11,266 nt of DNA from Gammaproteobacteria bacterium (GTDB lineage: Bacteria; Pseudomonadota; Gammaproteobacteria; SZUA-140), in the NCBI GenBank assembly GCA_026982145.1, contig JALSHQ010000353.1, positions 1-11,266 of the forward strand. Direction: 5' to 3'. The stretch's first letter is position 1; each line of letters opens with the position of its first letter. The notes beneath the pieces are model-generated. The model was not told where the DNA came from and did not search any database. It saw nothing but the letters and a program-made list of their open reading frames with translations. Positions 1-5,730 of the stretch are shown here, in pieces. A program made the translations under genes and the position numbers.

Positions 1-52
1 ATTATTGAGTATTTATGGACTTTAATGACCTCTAATTTTTCTGTTTTTGTAG

Positions 53-79
53 TTGACTGGCGCTTAAATTAACTCTAAC
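53..79 (+). promoter_or_regulatory. Possible sigma70-type promoter for nrdJa
   Basis: TTGACT at 53-58 matches the -35 consensus at five of six bases. TCTAAC at 74-79 is a partial -10 (four of six), 15 nt downstream, which is shorter than the ideal 17. Transcription would start near 86 and give a leader of about 150 nt. The NrdR-like palindrome at 92-107 would then lie just downstream of the start, a position suited to repression. The weak -10 and short spacing make this tentative. Confidence 0.3.
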
Positions 80-90
80 CTTCTTCGTGT

Positions 91-108
91 AACACAAGAT
101 GTTGTGTT
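91..108. promoter_or_regulatory. NrdR-box-like palindrome upstream of the class II reductase
   Basis: Positions 91-108 form an inverted repeat with perfect 7-bp arms (AACACAA and TTGTGTT) around a 4-bp centre. The inner 16 bp, ACACAAGATGTTGTGT, differ at only two central positions from the NrdR-box pattern ACACAATATATTGTGT. NrdR is the ATP/dATP-sensing repressor of ribonucleotide reductase genes, so the site is where one would expect it, ahead of nrdJa. NrdR boxes usually come in pairs about three helical turns apart; I checked about 30-31 bp either side and 41 bp upstream and found no convincing second box. The same bases could form a weak RNA hairpin followed by TTTT, so a weak terminator for an upstream gene is the alternative. 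Confidence 0.62.
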
Positions 109-234
109 TTACTTTTCTTTAAACATTGTTTTGCGAGTTGAGCGCTTGATGGGGGCTTGATGAGCTTGGTTGTGCGGAACGGATAAAGTAAATCCATGGA
201 AATAAAACCAATAAAAACAGGAGAGAGCCATCTA

Positions 235-2388
235 ATGAAAAGCGCGCACCTTCGAGTCGTCTCCACTGCCGCATCTGAGATTCCCTTTCAGCTTGCATCG
301 CTCGATATTTGGGATAAAAAATATTGCCTCAAAAACAAAGAGGGCGAGGCGGTTGATCAGTCGATTGACGATACCTATCAGCGTGTTGCGCAAGCACTGG
401 CGGATGTTGAAGAGACGCAGGAGAAGCGTGACCATTGGCATGATGAGTTTCTCTGGGCGCTGCGCCACGGGGCAATTCCTGCTGGGCGTATCGTCTCCAA
501 CGCTGGTGCGCTGGCGCACAAACCCGCCACCTCAACCATTAACTGTACCGTCTCCGGCATCATCGGAGATTCAATGGATGACATTCTAGGCAAGGTTCAT
601 GAAGCGGGTTTAACGCTGAAGGCGGGTTGCGGCATCGGCTATGAATTTTCGACACTGCGCCCGAAGGGGGGGTATGTGTCGGGTGCGGGTGCCTACACTT
701 CGGGGCCGATGTCGTTTATGGATATCTATGACAAGATGTGTTTTACCGTCTCCAGTGCCGGTGGGCGCCGCGGGGCGCAGATGGGTACCTTTGATATTGG
801 CCATCCTGATGTGCTCGATTTTATCAAGGCGAAACGTGAAGATGGCCGTCTGCGCCAGTTCAACCTCTCGCTATTGATCACCAAAGAGTTTATGGAAGCC
901 GTGGTGGCAGATGCCGACTGGAAGCTCGCTTTTCCGGCAAAGCAGAAAGAGGTCGAGAGCGGTGAAATCGACCTAAAAGATGCCAGCCAGGTGGTGTGGC
1001 GTGAGTGGCCGTTGAAAGCGGGTTATATCGAGAATGTTGAAGGGCTGATCGCCTGCCGTGTCAGCAAAACGATCCGCGCGCGCCGCCTGTGGGATGTGAT
1101 CATGTCTTCGACCTATGATTATGCCGAGCCGGGTTTCATCCTGATCGACAAGGTCAATGAGATGAACAATAACTGGTTCTGCGAGAATATCCGTGCCACC
1201 AATCCGTGTGGTGAGCAGCCGCTGCCCGCTTACGGTTCGTGCCTGCTGGGTTCGATCAACCTGACCCGCTTTGTGCGCAAGCCGTTTACTGAAGAGGCGA
1301 GCTTCGACTGGGATGAGTACAGCAAAACCGTCAGTGTCTTTACCCGCATGCTGGATAACGTGGTTGAGATCAACGGCCTGCCGCTAGAGCAGCAGCGCAG
1401 AGAGATCGAAGGGAAGCGTCGTCACGGCATGGGTTATCTGGGGCTGGGTTCTACGATGACGATGATGGGGATGCAGTACGGCGACGATAAATCACTGGCG
1501 TTCACCGAAGAGGTGACCCGCAAGATGGCGCTGGTTGGCTGGCAGGCGGCGCTTGATCTCGCAAAAGAGAAGGGCGCAGCGCCCGTGTTGCAGCAAGATT
1601 TCACTGTCACCGCCGAGATGCTACGCAAGCGCCCAGAGATGGTTGAAGATGGCTATGCTGTGGGTGATGTGATCAAAGGCAAGGTGTTGCATGCAAAGTA
1701 TAGCCGCTATATGCAGCAGATCGCGCAGCAAGATCCGGCGTTGGTGGCGGCGCTGGCTGAGGTGGGGGCGCGTTTTACTCATCACAGCTCGATCGCGCCG
1801 ACCGGCACCATCTCGCTTTCACTGGCCAATAACGCTAGCAACGGCATCGAGCCAAGTTTTGCGCACCAATATTCGCGCAATGTGATTCGCGAAGGGAAAA
1901 AGAGCAAAGAGAAGGTCGATGTCTTTTCATTTGAGCTGCTCGCCTATCGTGAGCTGGTCAATGGTGATGCGGTGGCGGATGCGAGCGATGGCGCGAATCA
2001 ACTGCCGGACTACTTTATTACCGCCGATGACATCACTCCAAAATCACACGTCGATGTGCAGGCGGCGGCGCAGCGCTGGATCGACTCCTCGATCTCCAAA
2101 ACCGCTAACGTGCCGAGTGACTACGATTATGAAGCATTCAAAGATATCTATCTCTACGCCTATGAGCAGGGTCTGAAGGGGTGTACCACCTTCCGTTTTA
2201 ACCCCGAGGCGTTCCAAGGGGTGCTGGTGAAAGAGAAAGACTTGGAAAACACCACCTACCGTTTCACCCTAGAGGATGGCTCCGTGGTTGAGGTGAAGGG
2301 TAACGAAGATATTGAATATGACGGAGAAGTGCACAGCGCAGCGAATCTCTATGACGCGCTCAAAGAGGGCTATTACGGCAAGTTTTAA
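235..2388 (+). CDS. nrdJa: Adenosylcobalamin-dependent ribonucleotide reductase, catalytic subunit NrdJa (class II, split form)
   Basis: This is the catalytic subunit of a class II ribonucleotide reductase. It reduces ribonucleotides to deoxyribonucleotides using a thiyl radical generated with adenosylcobalamin, independently of oxygen. I start it at the ATG at 235 (717 residues) because GGAGAG lies about 9 nt upstream; the ATG at 196 would add 13 residues but has a poorer ribosome site. Visible motifs in the 717-residue numbering are the N-terminal RNR fold without an ATP cone, N103-C104 (first redox cysteine), the N323-P-C325-G-E327 motif (radical cysteine C325 with N323 and E327), C336 (second redox cysteine, 11 residues after the radical cysteine as in class II enzymes), the PTGTIS phosphate-binding loop, and a GCTTFR motif near the end. 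It ends without the usual C-terminal cysteine tail, which is encoded next door in nrdJb. This matches the NrdJa/NrdJb arrangement known from Pseudomonas aeruginosa. Confidence 0.95.
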   Translation: MKSAHLRVVSTAASEIPFQLASLDIWDKKYCLKNKEGEAVDQSIDDTYQRVAQALADVEETQEKRDHWHDEFLWALRHGAIPAGRIVSNAGALAHKPATSTINCTVSGIIGDSMDDILGKVHEAGLTLKAGCGIGYEFSTLRPKGGYVSGAGAYTSGPMSFMDIYDKMCFTVSSAGGRRGAQMGTFDIGHPDVLDFIKAKREDGRLRQFNLSLLITKEFMEAVVADADWKLAFPAKQKEVESGEIDLKDASQVVWREWPLKAGYIENVEGLIACRVSKTIRARRLWDVIMSSTYDYAEPGFILIDKVNEMNNNWFCENIRATNPCGEQPLPAYGSCLLGSINLTRFVRKPFTEEASFDWDEYSKTVSVFTRMLDNVVEINGLPLEQQRREIEGKRRHGMGYLGLGSTMTMMGMQYGDDKSLAFTEEVTRKMALVGWQAALDLAKEKGAAPVLQQDFTVTAEMLRKRPEMVEDGYAVGDVIKGKVLHAKYSRYMQQIAQQDPALVAALAEVGARFTHHSSIAPTGTISLSLANNASNGIEPSFAHQYSRNVIREGKKSKEKVDVFSFELLAYRELVNGDAVADASDGANQLPDYFITADDITPKSHVDVQAAAQRWIDSSISKTANVPSDYDYEAFKDIYLYAYEQGLKGCTTFRFNPEAFQGVLVKEKDLENTTYRFTLEDGSVVEVKGNEDIEYDGEVHSAANLYDALKEGYYGKF

Positions 2389-2398
2389 GCGATGTTCC

Positions 2399-2469
2399 GT
2401 TCACCTCTGAAATCCATTCTCAGGGGGAATCTGAACGATAACTTGCCCATTTCCACGATGCTGAATCGT
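2399..2469 (+). other. Two small RNA hairpins in the nrdJa-nrdJb spacer
   Basis: Eleven bases after the nrdJa stop, CCTCTGA (2404-2410) pairs with TCAGGGG (2420-2426) through one G-U pair around a 9-nt loop. If A2403 is bulged, four more pairs extend the stem to 2399/2430. A second hairpin pairs ACGAT (2455-2459) with ATCGT (2465-2469) around a 5-nt loop. Neither is followed by a T run, so neither looks like a terminator. They may affect mRNA processing or the relative output of the two subunits; that is inference. Confidence 0.35.
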
Positions 2470-2476
2470 TGCATTC

Positions 2477-2507
2477 TGGACAATGAAATAGCGCACATAC
2501 GTATAAA
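2477..2507 (+). promoter_or_regulatory. Possible internal promoter for nrdJb
   Basis: TGGACA at 2477-2482 matches the -35 consensus at five of six bases, and TATAAA at 2502-2507 matches the -10 at five of six. The 19-nt spacing is longer than ideal. If used, it would start an mRNA only about 15 nt before the nrdJb start codon. Co-transcription with nrdJa remains the simpler assumption. Confidence 0.28.
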
Positions 2508-2527
2508 AACCGGGGAGAAACAGGAAC

Positions 2528-3232
2528 ATGGCCACTAAAATTAGTAAAAAAATCGTCAACTACGGTGTGGTGAGCGAAGAAGAGAAGGCGTTGCCAGCAG
2601 CAGAAGCACCGAGCAGCGCAGCGCAAGAGGCACTCACCTCCAACGTGATCCACATGCATGAGAAATTAGAGCGCCCCGAGATGCTGCTGGGTTCGACTTA
2701 TAAAGTGAAAACACCACTTACCGAGCATGCACTCTATGTCACGATCAACGATGTGGTGCTCAATCAGGATACTGAGCATGAGCTGCGCCGCCCGTTTGAG
2801 GTCTTTATCAACTCAAAAAATATGGATCACTTTCAGTGGATTGTGGCGCTGACGCGCATCATCTCAGCCGTTTTTAGAAAGGGGGGCGATGTGACCTTTC
2901 TGGTTGAAGAGTTGCGTTCTGTTTTTGACCCTCGCGGTGGCTACTTTAAGCGCGGCGGAAAATTTATGCCATCGCTGGTGGCGGAGATTGGTGAGGTGAT
3001 TGATCAGCACCTGCGCTTCATCGGTATGATTAAGGATGAAGGGCTGGATGACCATCAAAAGCGTTTTCTTGATGAGAAGCGTGAACAGTTTGATGGTGCG
3101 GGCAAGCAAGAAGTGGCTGATAGTTCATTTCCTGCGGGCGCACAGCTTTGCCATAAATGCAGCACCAAGGCGATGATCAAGATGGACGGCTGCATGACCT
3201 GTCTAAACTGCGGCGACTCTAAATGTGGCTAA
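2528..3232 (+). CDS. nrdJb: Class II ribonucleotide reductase accessory subunit NrdJb with C-terminal cysteine cluster
   Basis: This 234-residue protein is the detached C-terminal part of a class II reductase. Residues about 50-165, including a YVTIND strand and a GRPFEVFI-like RRPFEVFI segment, resemble the TSCPD domain found at the end of single-chain NrdJ enzymes. The tail carries C208-x2-C211, then C222, C225, C228 and C233. In the family the CxxC pairs are thought to bind metal, and the last two cysteines (C228 and C233, in CGDSKC) act as the shuttle that re-reduces the active-site disulfide of NrdJa. The ATG at 2528 is preceded by GGAG about 10 nt upstream. The gene lies 139 bp after nrdJa in a different reading frame, so this is a gene split and not a simple frameshift. 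P. aeruginosa NrdJb is of nearly the same size and is needed for full activity; I expect the same role here. Confidence 0.92.
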   Translation: MATKISKKIVNYGVVSEEEKALPAAEAPSSAAQEALTSNVIHMHEKLERPEMLLGSTYKVKTPLTEHALYVTINDVVLNQDTEHELRRPFEVFINSKNMDHFQWIVALTRIISAVFRKGGDVTFLVEELRSVFDPRGGYFKRGGKFMPSLVAEIGEVIDQHLRFIGMIKDEGLDDHQKRFLDEKREQFDGAGKQEVADSSFPAGAQLCHKCSTKAMIKMDGCMTCLNCGDSKCG

Positions 3233-3260
3233 TGGCCTCAAGCGTACGATGGGCCATTTT
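3231..3260 (+). terminator. Rho-independent-like terminator after nrdJb
   Basis: AATGGCC (3231-3237), overlapping the nrdJb stop codon, pairs perfectly with GGCCATT (3252-3258). The loop is 14 nt and contains a small CGTACG palindrome. The stem ends in a short run of T (3257-3260). The 7-bp stem and four T bases make a modest terminator, but the location directly at the gene end supports it. Confidence 0.5.
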
Positions 3261-3328
3261 AACGGGTCAATGATTTGGCAAAACAAAATAACCATCAATA
3301 ACTTGTTAATCTAATAAGGGTTAATGGC

Positions 3329-3357
3329 TGGATAAGCGTTTCTGGAATCGTTATAAT
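3329..3357 (+). promoter_or_regulatory. Sigma70-like promoter upstream of the small 76-residue gene
   Basis: TATAAT at 3352-3357 is a perfect -10 hexamer. TGGATA at 3329-3334, 17 nt upstream, matches four of six -35 bases. Transcription would begin near 3364 and give a leader of about 65 nt. That leader contains a short hairpin (AAGCA at 3386-3390 with TGCTT at 3398-3402). The promoter lies after the nrdJb terminator, so the downstream small gene appears to be transcribed independently. Confidence 0.55.
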
Positions 3358-3428
3358 CAACCTTGCTAGGGAAGCCAGTGTCGGCAAGCATTAGAAGTGC
3401 TTACTATCTGAAACTGAGGGTGATTGAG

Positions 3429-3659
3429 ATGTCTATTCAGCAAAAACCGGTGGTGGGTTCATGGTATGTCAATTTAACGGGGCAGCTATTGAAAGTTCGG
3501 GCGGTGAGTTATTCCGCCTCGATGCTCTCTAAAGTGGTCGTTGAATATCTTGGTGGCAGACGGCTCATCGTCAGTGCCGAGCAGTGGGCGCTGCTGGATC
3601 TGGAGGTTAATCTCGAAAAGGCGGCTCGCCGTAGTCAGGTAGAAGAACAGCAACGCTGA
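3429..3659 (+). CDS. Small protein of unknown function, 76 residues
   Basis: I do not recognise this gene. I start it at the ATG at 3429, with a GAGGGTGA ribosome site about 7-10 nt upstream. A TTG at 3363 would add 22 residues, but it lies at the predicted transcription start, so it is unlikely. The protein has no signal peptide, membrane segment or cysteine. It begins with a beta-rich segment (GSWYVNLTGQLLKVR at residues 10-24, VVVEYLGGRR at 36-45) that could be a small barrel or SH3-like fold. It ends in a charged, probably helical tail. Evidence that it is a real gene is its own promoter, a ribosome site, a codon pattern similar to its neighbours, and lack of overlap with any other gene. 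It does not share an operon with the minus-strand gene beyond it. No function can be assigned from context. Confidence 0.72.
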   Translation: MSIQQKPVVGSWYVNLTGQLLKVRAVSYSASMLSKVVVEYLGGRRLIVSAEQWALLDLEVNLEKAARRSQVEEQQR

Positions 3660-3709
3660 GCAGCAGCCCCTCTTTTTCAATACTTTTCGCTTATTGGGTC
3701 GGGCAATCC

Positions 3710-4618
3710 CTAGCCCCCTGACGATTCCCCATCTTTCAATTCCTCCACACACTGCCTAAGCCCCGCTTCAAGCGTTGGGTAATGTAATGTGATGCCTAAT
3801 TCGGTGGCCAAGCGGCGACTGTCGATCCGTTTTGACTCTTTCAGATAACTCAACATTGCTGGGCTGAGCTGCGCTTGCGCTTCTCTCCAGCTGATCTCGG
3901 GTGCGGGTGGGAGGTTAAACGTTTCAGCCACCGCTTGGAAATATTGCGAGATAGAGCCGGGGTTGCCATCGCTCACATTAAAAATAGCCAGAGGCTGGGT
4001 GGTGTTGAGGGCGGCTGCAATGCAGATGCGAGCCAGATCTTCGGCATGAATGCGATTGGAGCAGGGCGCGATTGATAAGGCTAACACAGGTTGGCCGGCT
4101 TTGAGTTGCCGAAAAGGGAGGCGATTGGCGCGGTAAATGCCCGCAACTCTGAGGATGGAAATGGCGGTTGCAGGTTGTTGGCACTGAAATTCAAGCAGTT
4201 GCCGCTCGGCATCTAAGCGGCGCCTTCCGCGGGCATTGGCCGGTTGAGGTGCGGTGTGTTCATCAATCCAGTCGCCTTTTGAGTCGGCATAGACCGCGGT
4301 AGTGCTGATGTAGACAATGCGCGCGGGTTGGGTTGACTTGGCAGCAAGGCTGCGCAGAAAGTGCGTCATTCGCAGGTCATGCTCACCTGCGGTAGTGGGG
4401 GGCGCAAAATAGAAGAGCAAGCTTGCGGGGGTGATGGGCGGAAGCGTCAAATTGGGTTGATCCAGATCGCGACACACCGCTTCAAACCCTTGTGTCATTA
4501 ATTGTTCGGCACTTTCATTTGAGCGGACAACGGCCGTGACGCTGTAGCCAAGTTGTTGCAAGCGTGTGCCAACGCGGAGACCAATATCACCGCAACCAAT
4601 AATAGTGGCATTTAACAT
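3710..4618 (-). CDS. NAD(P)-binding SDR/epimerase-like protein (atypical extended SDR)
   Basis: This 302-residue protein is a Rossmann-fold member of the NAD-dependent epimerase/dehydratase (extended SDR) group. The nucleotide-binding loop GCGDIG is at residues 8-13, at the very N-terminus. A FAPP segment near 71-74 and YISTTAVYAD at 103-112 correspond to the core strands and the active-site serine/threonine region, and RVAGIY lies at 157-162. The usual YxxxK catalytic motif is not evident: the expected position after the STTAVY strand has an arginine-rich GRRRLDAE segment (131-138), as in some YeeZ-like or structural SDRs. I start it at the ATG at 4618 because AAGGAA lies 6 nt upstream; a GTG at 4648 is the alternative. 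The gene diverges from the reductase gene at 4683 and converges on the 76-residue gene. The substrate is unknown. Confidence 0.85.
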   Translation of the reverse strand: MLNATIIGCGDIGLRVGTRLQQLGYSVTAVVRSNESAEQLMTQGFEAVCRDLDQPNLTLPPITPASLLFYFAPPTTAGEHDLRMTHFLRSLAAKSTQPARIVYISTTAVYADSKGDWIDEHTAPQPANARGRRRLDAERQLLEFQCQQPATAISILRVAGIYRANRLPFRQLKAGQPVLALSIAPCSNRIHAEDLARICIAAALNTTQPLAIFNVSDGNPGSISQYFQAVAETFNLPPAPEISWREAQAQLSPAMLSYLKESKRIDSRRLATELGITLHYPTLEAGLRQCVEELKDGESSGG

Positions 4619-4644
4619 GGGGTTTTCCTTGGGTGGAAAATAAA

Positions 4645-4655
4645 GCACAATGTGC
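4645..4655. repeat. 11-bp palindrome in the divergent intergenic region
   Basis: GCACA and TGTGC form a perfect inverted repeat around one central base, located between the two divergent start codons (4618 and 4683). It could be an operator half-site pair for both genes, but such a short palindrome can arise by chance. No clear promoter hexamers could be placed around it. Confidence 0.25.
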
Positions 4656-4682
4656 GGCTATTCATTTTATCGGGGTAGTTTA

Positions 4683-5711
4683 ATGGGTTTTAAAATTGTT
4701 ATCAGCCCGGCTGGCAAGCGGTTTGAAGCTGAAGAGGGCGAGAGCATTCTTGATGCTGCGCTGCGCAATGGGGTGAGCCTTTCATACGGCTGCCGCAATG
4801 CGGTGTGCGGTGCCTGCAAGGGGAAGTTGCTGTCCGGTGAGGTCAGCTATGAAGACCTTGAACCCGTAGCGCTCACCGAGGCCGAAAAAGCAGCGGGCAT
4901 GGTGCTGTTTTGCGGTGCGGAGCCGCGCAGTGATCTTACCATTGCGGTGGATGAAGTCGGCTCATCCGAAGAGATCATCGTTGAGCAATACCCGGTGCGG
5001 GTGGCGAAGCTGGATAAACTGGCGCCGGATGTGATGCGAGTCTACCTTAAACTACCCGAGGCGAGCCGGATGCAGTTTCTGGCAGGGCAGTACATCGACA
5101 TTTTGTTGAGTGACGGCCGTCGTCGTAGTTTTTCATTGGCCAATGCACCGCATGATGATGCGTTGATTGAACTGCATATTCGCTATATCGAGGGGGGTGA
5201 GTTCACCAAGCATGTCTTCGGCGATATGCCTGAAAAAGAGATGTTGCGTATTGAAGGGCCACTGGGTGGCTTTTATCTGAGAGAGCACTCCCCTCGCCCC
5301 ATCATTTTTGTCGCGGGCGGCACGGGTTTTGCGCCGATAAAAGGGATCATCGAGCATGCGTTAGCTGAAAATATTGAGCGCCCGATGTACCTCTACTGGG
5401 GGGCGCGTGCCAAGGTTGATCTCTACCTAAATGAGATGCCCAAGGAGTGGGCTGCGCGTGGTGTGGTGAATTATATCCCGGTGCTGTCAGATGCTAAAGC
5501 ATCAGATCAGTGGCAGGGGCGTGAAGGGTATGTGCATCAGGCCGTACTGGACGACTTTCCCGATTTAAGTGGGTACGATATCTATGTGGGCGGGCCGCCG
5601 GTGATGGTCTCTGCAGCGCGTGATGCGTTTGCTGCGCAAGGGATGATGGAGGAAAACTTCTTTTACGATGCGTTTGAGTTCGCAAAAGACTCAGCTGCGT
5701 CAGAGGCCTGA
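4683..5711 (+). CDS. [2Fe-2S] ferredoxin-NAD(P)H flavin reductase (CDP-6-deoxy-glucoseen reductase-like)
   Basis: This 342-residue electron-transfer flavoprotein has a plant-type ferredoxin domain followed by a ferredoxin-NADP reductase module. Residues 1-95 hold the cluster ligands C37-x4-C42-x2-C45 and C77. The FAD-binding stretch is RRSFSLANAP (147-156). The NAD(P)-binding loops are AGGTGFAP (211-218) and YVGGPPVMV (301-309), and FFYDAFEF closes the protein. This domain order is that of enzymes usually annotated as CDP-6-deoxy-delta-3,4-glucoseen reductase. No deoxysugar genes are nearby, so that name should be read as a family label only; a reductase partner for an oxygenase or a flavin-handling enzyme is as likely. 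I start it at the ATG at 4683, where the conserved domain begins, although the ribosome site (GGGG) is weak. The in-frame ATG at 4650 would add 11 unlike residues. The stop codon lies inside the terminator loop. Confidence 0.88.
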   Translation: MGFKIVISPAGKRFEAEEGESILDAALRNGVSLSYGCRNAVCGACKGKLLSGEVSYEDLEPVALTEAEKAAGMVLFCGAEPRSDLTIAVDEVGSSEEIIVEQYPVRVAKLDKLAPDVMRVYLKLPEASRMQFLAGQYIDILLSDGRRRSFSLANAPHDDALIELHIRYIEGGEFTKHVFGDMPEKEMLRIEGPLGGFYLREHSPRPIIFVAGGTGFAPIKGIIEHALAENIERPMYLYWGARAKVDLYLNEMPKEWAARGVVNYIPVLSDAKASDQWQGREGYVHQAVLDDFPDLSGYDIYVGGPPVMVSAARDAFAAQGMMEENFFYDAFEFAKDSAASEA

Positions 5712-5726
5712 TCGCAGCTGAGTTTT
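5684..5726. terminator. Strong bidirectional terminator between convergent reductase gene and hemY
   Basis: CTCAGCTGCG (5690-5699) pairs perfectly with CGCAGCTGAG (5713-5722). The loop can itself form a 4-bp TCAG/CTGA stem. On the plus strand it is followed by TTTT (5723-5726). On the minus strand it is followed by TCTTTT (complement of 5684-5689). The upstream arm encodes the last residues of the reductase, and its TGA stop is in the loop. It can therefore end both the plus-strand transcript and the minus-strand hem operon. Confidence 0.87.
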
Positions 5727-5730
5727 GTGG

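Noticed and set aside
1..72. A plus-strand frame open from the left edge to a TAA at 70-72 that might be the end of an upstream gene.
   Set aside because: Only 23 AT-rich codons are visible, no family is recognisable, and an open frame of that length is not unlikely by chance.
144..162. Tandem GCTTGATG copies at 144-151 and 155-162 in the nrdJa leader; TTGAT suggested half of an FNR/Anr site.
   Set aside because: No ATCAA half follows at the right distance, and two 8-bp copies are too little to call an operator or repeat array.
1..234. A cobalamin riboswitch upstream of the B12-dependent reductase.
   Set aside because: No B12-box-like GCCACTG motif or extended conserved core is visible in the leader.
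196..234. Upstream ATG at 196 as the nrdJa start.
   Set aside because: The GGAGAG ribosome site is well placed for the ATG at 235, and the extra 13 residues do not resemble the family N-terminus.
3270..3314. A 14-codon ORF between nrdJb and the small gene that could be a leader peptide.
   Set aside because: It has no ribosome site, lies upstream of the predicted transcription start at about 3364, and shows no regulatory codon run.
3671..3696. T run plus CAATA/TATTG hairpin between the 76-residue gene and the convergent SDR gene, as a terminator.
   Set aside because: The T run precedes the stem on the plus strand, and the 5-bp AT-rich stem is too weak; on the minus strand no T run follows it.
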